Positions 54,991 to 64,000 of a DNA stretch of 64,000 bases are shown here, one piece after another (position 1 is the first letter of the stretch; every line of letters begins with the position of its first letter). The position numbers and the translations under genes were made by a program. Origin of the DNA: Gadus chalcogrammus (Eukaryota > Chordata > Actinopteri > Gadiformes > Gadidae); contig NC_079415.1 of the NCBI RefSeq assembly GCF_026213295.1, positions 27,743,681 through 27,807,680 of the forward strand, written 5' to 3'. The notes under the pieces are model-generated. The model made no database searches. It saw only the letters and a program-made list of their open reading frames with translations, and was not told the DNA's origin.

Positions 54991-55703
54991 CAGTGGCGAT
55001 TTCTCTAAGACTGCAAGGGAAGCTCAGCTTCCCCTAAAATTTCGAACATTAAATTGTCAAATATGTATTGTTGTGTTAACATTTCATTGACTACAAATTC
55101 GTTAAAATACGTTCATTTCGAAGACAAGTTCGATAAGAATCTTATCCAAGACTGACTCGATTTTGTTAACTTCTCATACATTCCCGTAATGTCAATGCAT
55201 TAGACCGTAGAAGCCGAGCGTCCATTCACTTCAATGAGACTGCATGGAACAGTTTTTTTCATTGCCTCGAAACTCGACGGTCATTGGATAAATGCCCAGA
55301 TTTGTCCCGCCCCCGGACGCTCAGCGTCTCTGGGGGTGGATGGAGCAGTGGGCTGGCCTGGGCTAGCCTGGACGCTGGGCTTCCGCGTTATGATTGGTGG
55401 ATCAGTCGAAAGTCTGAATCACTTTTTGATTGACAGCTATTTTGAGATATACACAGTCACTTCACTATCTGAGTTCAGTGACAGTCCCATCGCGGATTTT
55501 GCAAGTGAATTCTAATGACAAACTGCAACACATTTCTTGGTATTTGCTTGGCGAAATTGCTTCCATTATTAATTTAACAGGGTCACAGACCATTTTCTTG
55601 AAAAGGAACGGAGGGCCGAATTGAGGTATAAATAAATTGACAACTATTTTGATGTAGGCCAAAAATGAGCTTCCCCTCTTTAAAAGACCAGCAGCCGCCA
55701 CTG
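54991..55703. mobile_element. Non-autonomous hAT element (CAGTGGCG ends)
   Basis: The ends cagtggcgatttc and gcagccgccactg have an exact 8-bp target duplication ttttgtag (54983-54990 and 55704-55711). Inverted sub-terminal agctcagcttcccc and gagcttcccctc are present. No transposase is present. Confidence 0.9.
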
Positions 55704-55711
55704 TTTTGTAG

Positions 55712-57000
55712 GTAAAACCAAAATAAACCATCTTGTCATGTATCCCCATGGATTTTTTCACTGACTTCCTGAAGTACCAGGTTCTGAATTTCTGCTGTTG
55801 AGGACAAATGGCACAGAAAATGTGGCAGGGTTACGTAATAATGAAAAACCGCACCAACACACACCCACATTCAGTTGTTACAGTGCTTAGGTTTATAAAA
55901 GAGCTGTTCTGGGCCTGACCGGATCTCCTCATCCCCTGCATGGAAGCAACAGCTCCCCAACCAGTGTTATACCAAACAGTGGCTGTGAGGACTCAGTGAC
56001 ATGTTCGTATTTTTTAACATCGTGAGATTGTTTTTCGTTTTTCCAATATGCTAGCTATTTCCCAAAAACGTCCCCCGACATCCAAATGCATGGCTGCCAA
56101 TTTCATCCAATTATATCATAATGCTCTTCCTCTCTGGCCCACTCGCCCACACACACAAACACAAACACACACAGTCTTCAACAGACTACCACGCAACTCG
56201 TTAGCATGTTTTGTCACTTCTGCTCAAGCCAATCAAATCCTGGAGGAATCAAATCACCACCTACATTTTCCTCCTTGTTCCCTAATTACCCGCCTTACTT
56301 GAAACTCTCATGTAAAGGAAGTGAGATGCCCTCCGAATGTCATCTGACGTTAGCTGCGGCTAACACTCTCCAGCCCCCCCGCCCCCCCCCCCCCCCCCCC
56401 CCCACTCGCCCTTAGTTTGATTGCATATTTTGGCTAACTGGCGGCGATGATCTCACCGTTTGTGACAGCCGGGCTTCCTGAGTGCAGATGTCAGAGGCAC
56501 TCCATCAGTTAGTGGTAATATGTGATCACACCACGCTGACCTCTGGGAAATTGAGTCCTTAATCACAACATCCCCCTCGTCTTGAATTAGCATTCAGGCG
56601 ATGCGATCTAATCTATCTTGCTCTCGCTCTCCCTTTGCATGCCTCCACTGCCAATTTCTTCTTCAACGGAGGACAGGGTTTGACTTTGTGCCATGTATTG
56701 CCACTGCAATATTGATTGGGGACGGTAAACGCCAGCGCTGGAGATGGAGCAGTCGGCGGTAATCCTATTCCGACCGCTCGTGCAATTTAGTTTGTGGTTG
56801 TTTTTCGTTTTTTATGCACGAGCGGACCCCAGAGTGAGTTGTGTTGAGATATATCTACATAGGTCTATTTCATGGGGTAACATATTAAAAAAAGACTGAA
56901 ACGTAAAATGAATCAGACAACTCCGACGCCATTCGGAACCCTCAAACTCTAGTTTGTGGAATCTTAGAGTCGAGTGCGTAAAAAAAAAAGTGATTGAAAT
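55712..57000. other. Intergenic, no gene recognised
   Basis: Has a poly-C run (56386-56403). Short open frames lack known domains. Confidence 0.4.
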
Positions 57001-57533
57001 CAAAACTTGATTTTTTTCATGGCCTCAACATCTTCCTCGGCCAGCTAGGCAGAGCGGACACACTCTCTCTCGTAATAATAACAACCTGCTGCCGCAGTTG
57101 AGCATCCCTCTCCGCTCTGGGTCATCGATCAGTTCAGTTCCCCCCCCACAACCGTGAGGGAGACAGAGGGGGAGAGGGAGAGGCTGAAGCTGCTGGATTT
57201 ACCGTGCTGACGGGGGGCGAAGGCATTATGGCTTAGCGCAGAGGATGGCCGGCAAATGGGTTTTCTTCAGTAGTAAAAAAGGTGAAGGGAGCGCCTTGTA
57301 TTTCACCTTGTCAGCCGGAGGGGCTCGGACTCGAAACGGCGGTGTCAAAAGCAAAGAGAAAGGCGGATAGAGGGCCGGTTGAATGGAAGACTAGAAGAGT
57401 GGAGGGGGGAGAGAAAAGACGAAGGAACAAGCAGGAGGCTTGACAAGAAAACACTGAACATGAAGGAACAGAGGAACACTGGGTCAGGGTTGTGATTGGG
57501 GCTGTCCCGTAGACGACCTTCACCGTGAGCAAG

Positions 57534-57665
57534 ATGTCCGCCCCCAACCTACTGCTCAATGACCTGCATGAGCAAGTCTTCAAGCTCTTTAAAAGGTCCT
57601 TTGGAGAGTCAAAGATGGCAGCATATAAGGATACATCATTGCACAAGAGACACAATGCAATATAG
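57534..57665 (+). CDS. Candidate small ORF or first exon, unidentified
   Basis: ATG at 57534 (context caagATGt) begins MSAPNLLLNDLHEQVFKLFK and reads 43 codons to TAG. The preceding 500 bp is GC- and purine-rich with several ATGs and looks like a 5' UTR. A possible donor, aaag|gtcctt, lies after FKLFK. I do not recognise the protein. It may be the start of a downstream gene or nothing. Confidence 0.25.
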   Translation: MSAPNLLLNDLHEQVFKLFKRSFGESKMAAYKDTSLHKRHNAI

Positions 57666-59509
57666 TATGATAATTGATTGATGACCTGTTGCAAAGTGGT
57701 CGTAGTTAGCTAGGCATGATAGCTAGTGTAAACTCATTTTATAGCAGCTACAGAAACTAAAACTGTGGTATGTCCTTAATTTTTCTTAATAAATAAAAAT
57801 ATATATTCTCACAGAGTATCATAAGACTGGTGAAAATAACATATGTTAGCTATCTGAATGAATGGATTAGGTTGGAGCTAAAAATACAAAGCATCAGAGC
57901 AATGTCGCTAAATCACCAAGGCTGAAATTCATAAGAGATAGACCCCTTAGATTTATGCCAGAAATATGTAGGCCTATTTCTCCAATCATCTACAAACCGT
58001 CAGCATATCTGAGTTCAAGTCTGGCAAAGATGTGCTCCAAGTTTAGAAGAAATTGGAGAACTCAATCCGAAAATGGAAGGGGGATCCTTATGTGATTTCC
58101 TTTTTGCCTGAAGTTTGAGAAATCTGCTAAACTTGACAAATATCTTTTTTGCTCCACTCTTCTCTAAAGGAACAGCCTATTTCAGTTCAAGTGGACAAAG
58201 CCAGGTTGTACGTTCGGAAGGGATCGAAAAATAGTGGGGGCGGGGGCATTACGGATTTCACCAATCTCCAACCTCATCAAACGTTCTGTTCATCCTATTT
58301 CAAGGATGCCAAAGCTGGGAAGGTTTGGAAGAGATTGGATGCCCAAAAATTGTCATTCTCAAGTCTCCACCCCAACTTACATCCTGTCTTGATTCAACTG
58401 TGCCAAAGCTAGATGCAAATTGAGCGCAAATATAATGTATAATTTAATATTTTATTTCTTTATTGACAGCTTTCATCCAATCAATTAGTTTAAGTATTCA
58501 GATACATGTCATTAAAGGGTAGGCACACACATCTTAGCAAGCGAAATTATGCAATGTGAGTAAAAGAAAGTGAAATGGGTTTTCATTTATGCTAATGATT
58601 AATGATTTTGGTGTGTTTATTTACCCTTTAATGAACGGATTGACTGCACATGGGGTTTGAACCCAGAACCTTTCAGCTGGAACCAACGGACTCTGGACTT
58701 CTGGAGAGTGTGAAAATGGACGAATATAAATGTACCAACTCCGAAGTAAATAAATCACTTGTTATTTCAATCTCTTATTCCGCGCTACCCCCGCAACGGT
58801 CCTCCAGACAGAGCTGCGAGCTAAATGATAACAACTACTCAGCTCTTCCATTTGTAGTTTTCACAACAAACGCAAGGTCGCTCAGGACCGGGTCGACCTC
58901 GATCGTAATTATCCAGCATGAGTGAGTGCATTTGGGCCTGCGTCTCCACTCTGACACGTCGAAAAGGAGAATGCCATCCATGATTTGCATTCACCATGAA
59001 AGATTACAATTATTATTTGTAACACGGCCGACCTTATCCACTTGAGGAGGAAGGACTCACTTAATTGCGCATATGGATGGTTATATACATCCACGGGAAG
59101 ACCCCGGGGCTGATATCCATTTAGCCACTTCTAACGCAAGGTGCTTTGACTGTGAAAGGCCACTGTGTCGCCTATTGCTTTCATGATGATTATCATGAAA
59201 GCAATTGTGATGCAGAACTACGGTATATTTCAATATCCTCAGCTGTTTGATGTTGGCTCACTCATTGACTTGGCGTGCATAAACCCCTCCTATGGAATGA
59301 TTATCGAATGGCCCATTTCATGTTTTGAATTGATACATTTAGCCTCACAAACTTGGTGAATCAAACGCCAGTAAACAGGCCTTTTTGCCCATTTATTGTG
59401 TTCCACAGAGGTAAGAGCTAGGTTCTGTCCAGACTTGAGCAAATGATCGACCAAGATTCGACCAAGATTATATCGTGATTATCCAATCGAACCGAAGCTC
59501 CGCGGTCTC
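57666..59509. other. Intergenic, no gene recognised
   Basis: An 87-residue frame at 58149-58412 and others show no known domain. Confidence 0.4.
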
Positions 59510-59649
59510 CAGAGATGGGTAGAGTAGCCAAAAAATGTACTCAAGTAAAAGTAGTGTTACTTTAAGACTATAAATACTCATGTAAAAGTATTCATAAAAA
59601 TAATTACTCAAGTAAGAGCAAAAAGGTTTGCAGTGAAAAGACTAGACTA
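59510..59649. mobile_element. End of a hAT-like element
   Basis: Begins cagagatgggtagagtagcc and is rich in tactcaagtaaaagta, like the element at 23504. Its other end was not found; a tactcaagtatttgttacga motif at 63743-63763 may be related. It may have been split by the insertions that follow. Confidence 0.5.
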
Positions 59650-60290
59650 AGGCCCCGTTTACACGAGGACGCTTGCGGGTAAAAACAAAATATTTTATCG
59701 GAAGTGCCTTTCGTTTAGACGGTGACAGCGTTTTTGGGGCATGAAAACGCATAAATCTGAAACCACCCTCCAGAGTGGAAAAGTTGAATACGCTCCGCCG
59801 TAGTGTTTCCGTCTACACTGCCAAGAGGCAAAACACTGCTCAGATCTGCTCACGTCACGTACGCGTTTACGTCACATACATGTGCCAGTACAAGGAAATA
59901 AACAAACATGTCAGATTATTTCCATGCGTCGGACCTTCAAGCTGCTCTGGCAGCTCTAACAAGCGTACAGGAGTCTTTCCACGAAATGTACAGGATATGT
60001 ACAGATAGAATTACTGAACAGAGAAGGATCTTTTTGTTTTTTGCGGCACGGATAAGAGAAGAAGGAAGATTCTACGCATGTGCTCAGACATGGCGGTGTT
60101 GTGTGATAGTGTATCACAGCACCACCTAGCCGCCTGGCATGCATACCCAATCGAATTCCACACACTTTAACGTCACCGTATGCACGCAGATTTCCTCCCG
60201 AAAACGCTCGTCTAAATGCGGAATAAAAAGTGAATACGCGACGCCACTTTTCCGTCTTCTGTTCAGACCGTCATCGTGTAAACGTAGCCT
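59650..60290. mobile_element. Harbinger-like element, TIR ggccccgtttacacgaggac
   Basis: ggccccgtttacacgagga at 59651 is mirrored by tcatcgtgtaaacgtagcc ending at 60289. The termini resemble the element at 5895. A coherent 73-residue frame lies inside. Confidence 0.6.
59908..60129 (+). CDS. Short ORF within the Harbinger-like element
   Basis: Encodes 73 residues beginning MSDYFHASDLQAALAALTSV, then SFHEMYRICTDRITEQRRIF. It is helical in character and compositionally normal. It could be the N-terminal remnant of the element's own protein. I cannot identify it. Confidence 0.25.
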   Translation: MSDYFHASDLQAALAALTSVQESFHEMYRICTDRITEQRRIFLFFAARIREEGRFYACAQTWRCCVIVYHSTT

Positions 60291-60487
60291 ACGTTTCTCT
60301 GAGTTTCTCTAGATAGATTTTTGAAATATACAGAGCAACAAAAATGGTACAAAATAGACACATTTTATATTCAAAAAAGGTTCAAAAAGGTTAAAAGGTT
60401 TTTATTCGCCATTTGTGCATAAACCAGACAGTTCAAACACATTGGAATTCTTGTGCAGGGCTTCCCAAGTCAAGTACAGTATTAATA

Positions 60488-60614
<127 letters not shown>

Positions 60615-61197
60615 TGAGATAAGGACAAATTTAAATTTAAATAGTAGTATAGGTAAAGTACAATTCTATACTACATCAGTGCGGTTAGTTTTATAACTTT
60701 TTTTTGCTAACAAATGGAAATCAGACAAATCAGGTTGTCTGGGTTTCCTTTAAGAAGATACACTTGGCCACTGTTTGGTCTGGAGGTTCAGTTTGCTGGC
60801 GATGCAAGTGTAGCAGTAGCAGATCACAGTTACATTTAAATGAAATTAAGTTTTAAATAAATCAATAGATAAGGTCTTTAAAAATACAATTAATAACCCT
60901 TGAACTATAACGATAATGCAATTAATTTGTTACAAAATTAAATACATCAACCTTTAAATAATTTTTTTATAAATTAGGTTTATCAAAATTACCAAAATTG
61001 GATTAATTAAAACCAATACACTTATAATACTGTTGCAATTATTTTGCACATAAACATTTTTAAACCAATTTCTAGGTTACAATATGTCACAGGCCCTGAA
61101 AAAATGATCTGGGTTGTGTTCAGCCCAAAAAATATAAAATGCAAAAACTTGAAATTGAATACACATCAAAACCTGCTTGCAAACTCACATAGCGTAT

Positions 61198-61499
61198 TGT
61201 GGCGAGCAGTGCGGGAAGGAGGAGACGGGAGCCCAGGTCAAGCGGTTACGCAACTCTCGTGCCCCATACACTGCACGACTCTGAGCGTTGCCTTTATTTA
61301 ACAACGAACACACAACGCACAGCGCACAGCACACCCAACCAACATACAGGCAATTCTCGGTAACGGTTGCCGGCAACATTCCACAACACACAACTACACT
61401 CTACCGAGCACACACCCCAAACCCGTTAACCCCAACACAAAAAGACAATAAAACCCCTTTTTCCCAAACCGACATCAAGGATTCCCAAGAGTTGCCACA
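61198..61499 (-). repeat. 3' LTR (left)
   Basis: Contains the complement of an AATAAAGGCA signal, near 61289-61300. It lacks a block of about 20 bp present near the outer end of the other LTR (ccccggcgcgacccccgtag). Confidence 0.85.
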
Positions 61500-61511
61500 C
61501 AGCCCCCACCT
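61500..61511 (-). promoter_or_regulatory. Polypurine tract
   Basis: On the minus strand aggtgggggctg lies directly before the 3' LTR, where plus-strand priming is expected. Confidence 0.65.
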
Positions 61512-61517
61512 TAGGGG

Positions 61518-62425
61518 TCAGACGTCCCGACGACCCCAACACCCAATGCACAGTCCCGAGTGTTCAGGGGGCTGGCGCCGTCGCCTTGGCCCCTGCCAGT
61601 GGCGGCCCCGTTGCGGCGCAGCCTTCCTCCCTGGTTGGGACGCCCGTCTCCAACTGTCCGCAGAGGACCTGGGGGTGTGGTCAGGGATCACCTCTATCGG
61701 GGCCCCCACCAGTTTATGCCGTAGGGGGGCGCTGGAGGGCTGTTCGGGGACCCCATCCTCCGCCCTCCGCCCCGTCGCCGGCCACGCCGGCGGTTGGGAT
61801 GGGCTGGGATCGAGGGCTCTCCACGTGGGGGGTCGGGGGCATGAAGAGTCGGACGTGCTGCCCCAGCCGTGGTGGGGCCAGTCCCTGAAGGAAGGCATGC
61901 AGGGCTAGCTCATCCCAAGCCGCAGCAGGGAAGCCTGATTAACCCCGCTGGGCGTACAGCTGCAAGTCCGCTGCGTAGGCCCCAAACCGTTCCCCCTCCT
62001 GGCGGCGGCGTCTTGTTAGCAGCTCGCGGCTGTGGCTGCCGACGGCCCGCTGCCCGAAACGCCTCTCCAAGGCCCGGGTCAGGGCCCCGAGGTCCCGTTG
62101 GTCCGCTGGGGCAAGGTCCAGGAGCGCCTGCACCGCTGTCCCCTCCAGCGCTAGGGCGAGGTGGATGACCGGCCGCCTTCCCGGCACCCCAGCCGTTGTA
62201 CCCCTCAGCGAGCCGGAACTGTGCCAGGTACGGCTCCAGATGCGTTGCCCCGGAGAACTTCGGCAGCTTAACCGCTGTCCTGGCAGCTGCTGGTTCCCCG
62301 GCCATTCCGGTCGTGGTCGCAGGGGGGCCCTGCGCTCCCCTAGCGCAGGGTGCGTCGGCGTCGGTTGGGGCCTCCATGGGCTCGACCGTGAAGCTCAAGT
62401 CCCTCTCCGCTTGAGCAGGCCACAT
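61518..62425 (-). pseudogene. Degenerate retrotransposon gag
   Basis: Reading starts near 62425 (MWPAQAERDL) and shows KLPKFSGATHLEPYLAQFRL. A frameshift around 62180 moves to a frame with LALALEGTAVQALLDLAPAD, ALERRFGQRAVGSHSRELLT and ERFGAYAADLQLYAQRG. A TAA at 61939-61941 then interrupts, after which AAWDELALHAFLQGLAPPRL continues. This is the capsid-like Gag of LTR retrotransposons. There is no zinc knuckle. Confidence 0.75.
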
Positions 62426-62441
62426 CCTACTTCTGACACCA
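62425..62441 (-). promoter_or_regulatory. Primer-binding site, tRNA-Leu type
   Basis: Minus-strand tggtgtcagaagtagga, one base from the 5' LTR, matches the complement of the vertebrate tRNA-Leu(CAG) 3' end, tggtgtcaggagtggga, at 15 of 17 positions. Confidence 0.75.
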
Positions 62442-62442
62442 A

Positions 62443-63371
62443 TGTGGCGAGCAGTGCGGGAAGGACGAGAAGGGAGCCCAGGTCAAGCGATTACGCAACT
62501 CTCGTGCCCCATACACCGCACGACTCCAAGAGTTGCCTTTATTTAACAACGAACACACAATAGTGTTGGCTCGTTCGTTCGCGAACCGGTTCGAATGAAA
62601 GAGTCTTTAGGACGAACAAACCGAACTGAACGAACGAACGAGTTTCCGGTAGCACTACTGGGTCTGACTGACTCAGCTGAGAACCGTGCAATGGCGTGCA
62701 ATGCATTCCATGATGCGATTTACCGATACCGGAAACCAGGCTGAACAAACAAACGATTCGCGTCATCTCCTCCCAGTTCGGTCGAGTTTCCTGTAGCACT
62801 GAGTCTGACTGACTCAGCTGAGAACCGTGCAATAGCGTGCATTCCATGATGCGATTCACCGCTACCGGAAACTAGGCTGATTCGCGAACGACTTCTCCCA
62901 GTTCAGTCGAGTTCCCGGTGAATCGATTCACCGGAAACTTGACTGAGCTGGGAGGAGTCGTCCGCGAATCGTTTGATCGTTCAGCCTGGTTTCCGGTAGC
63001 GGTAAATCGCATCATTGAATGCACGACATTGCACGGTTCTCAGCTGAATCAGTCAGACTCAGTGGAGTTAGTGCTACCAGAAACTCGACTGAACGAACGA
63101 ACGAACGACTCCTCTTGGCGAACTGAATCACGTGAACTGGGTCACGGAAACAAATCATTAAATCCACCACTAACACACAACGCACAGCAACGCACGGTTG
63201 CCGGTAACACTACACACAACCAGTAACACTCCACAACACACAACTACACTCTACCGAGCACACACCCCAAACCCGTTAACCCGAACACAAAAAGACAATA
63301 AAACCCCTTCTTCCCAGTCAACATCACGGATACCCAGACTCCCCGGCGCGACCCCCGTAGGAGTCGCCACA
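62443..63371 (-). repeat. 5' LTR (right), split by a MITE
   Basis: Homologous to 61198-61499 on both sides of an insertion at 62561-63172. Confidence 0.85.
62561..63172. mobile_element. Foldback hAT MITE inside the LTR
   Basis: The exact 8-bp target duplication acacacaa lies at 62553-62560 and 63173-63180. The short ends are tagtgttgg and ccaccacta. Most of the 612 bp is a long imperfect palindrome centred near 62930 (cggtgaatcgattcaccgg), with repeated gaacgaacga and ctcagctgagaaccgtgcaa motifs. Confidence 0.85.
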
Positions 63372-63375
63372 GTAT

Positions 63376-64000
63376 GAAACTACAGAGGCTGAAAAAAGAG
63401 ACCACTCAGACCCTCACACACCCAGACTCAGGGCATGCAAAGTGAGTACAGGGAGAACAGGAAAGGTGTGTCACAGAAGGACAGTTTCTCTGTGATTGTG
63501 AGTTTGTGTCAATGTGATAGTGAGTGTGTGATTGTAAGTGTGTGAGTATGTTTGATTGAGAGCTTGTCTGATTGTGAGTGTGTTAGAGTTTGTGTCTGTG
63601 TGATTGACAGTGTGTGTGAGTTTGAGTCTGTGTGATTGTGAGTGTGTGTGAGTTTGTTTGATTGTTACTGTGTGAGAAGTTGTAATACTGTGTGATATGT
63701 TGTAATAAAACTACTCCTAAAATTACAATTTAACCAGAAAGTTACTCAAGTATTTGTTACGAGTAATGGTGCGTTCCAGAGCCCATCCAAAGCAATGGGA
63801 TGTGGGACTTATGCTGCTATCCATTTGGATGGTACGCTGGTACGAACGACGAGCTTCAGCGAGGACGTGACGTATTTCCCTTGCTTCAGCCTTCCAGTTT
63901 GCCATTTGTGTTTCTGTCGAGCCATGAGGGGGAGTAGTAGCAGGCTAGTCATCATTAGCAACACAGCCTCTTTAGCAAACCAGCTTCAAAACAAAACTTT
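63376..64000. other. Window end: TG-rich short repeats
   Basis: 63480-63700 is a degenerate tgtgattgtgagtgtgtgag array. The remainder shows nothing recognised. Confidence 0.5.

Larger units (their letters stand above)
61198..63371 (-). mobile_element. LTR retrotransposon with gag but no pol
   Basis: Two LTRs in the same orientation (302 bp; 309 bp after subtracting an insert) start tgtggcgagcagtgcgggaa and end ccaca. A 4-bp target duplication gtat flanks the element (61194-61197 and 63372-63375). The 943-bp interior has a primer-binding site, a polypurine tract and a broken gag frame. No protease, reverse transcriptase or integrase is present. It reads on the minus strand, so the right LTR is the 5' LTR. 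The Ty3/Gypsy assignment is from gag style only. Confidence 0.85.

Noticed and set aside
57311..57694. 127-residue minus-strand frame
   Set aside because: No domain recognised. It overlaps the leader-like region of the + strand candidate and shows low-complexity Ser/Leu composition.
58149..58412. 87-residue frame downstream
   Set aside because: No known motif, no supporting splice or UTR signals. Length is within chance for this region.
61288..61908. 206-residue plus-strand frame
   Set aside because: It runs through an LTR and antisense to gag. The minus strand explains the region.

Overview
The window is nuclear DNA from a vertebrate, almost certainly a teleost fish. It holds one complete gene, abcb11 (the bile salt export pump, BSEP), on the + strand, split into 28 coding exons between 10915 and 53152. 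Joined exon by exon, the reading frame stays open throughout and gives a predicted protein of 1349 residues. That is slightly longer than the 1321 residues of human BSEP. Intron phases and most exon lengths agree with the mammalian gene. The host's teleost identity rests on the repeats: tRNA-derived SINEs, L2-type LINE tails, many hAT and Harbinger-like elements, and very long CT, GT and GA microsatellites. That microsatellite density is reminiscent of cod-like fish, which is only an inference.

Layout. 1-10900 is upstream DNA full of mobile elements: a LINE endonuclease fragment cut by the window edge, foldback elements, a 350-bp direct repeat, a Harbinger-like MITE, and a LINE split by a MITE that itself carries a solo LTR. 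The non-coding first exon and promoter of abcb11 were not located. 10904-53152 is the gene. Coding exons 1-12 encode the N-terminal tail and first membrane domain, 12-16 NBD1, 16-19 the linker, 19-24 the second membrane domain, and 24-28 NBD2. The introns carry at least six hAT-type insertions with readable 8-bp target duplications, a TTAA-type element inside an L2 LINE, two large foldback elements, minisatellites and two related segments in introns 19 and 21. 53153 to about 53490 is the 3' UTR. 53490-64000 is intergenic, with another hAT element, a candidate unidentified first exon near 57534, a Harbinger-like insertion, and a complete but pol-less LTR retrotransposon (61198-63371) whose right LTR is split by a hAT foldback MITE.

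How it works together. The one host gene encodes the canalicular bile-salt exporter. Its two halves form one consensus and one degenerate ATP site, as is known for this family. The most distinctive local feature is how closely simple repeats crowd the splice sites. Several acceptors sit directly on CT or GT tracts, and one sits on the last unit of a minisatellite. An extra 30-nt symmetric exon plus a 16-nt micro-exon near the N-terminus may allow alternative forms. I found no wholly unknown multi-gene system. The items most worth checking are the micro-exons, the minisatellite-borne acceptor and the gag-only retroelement.
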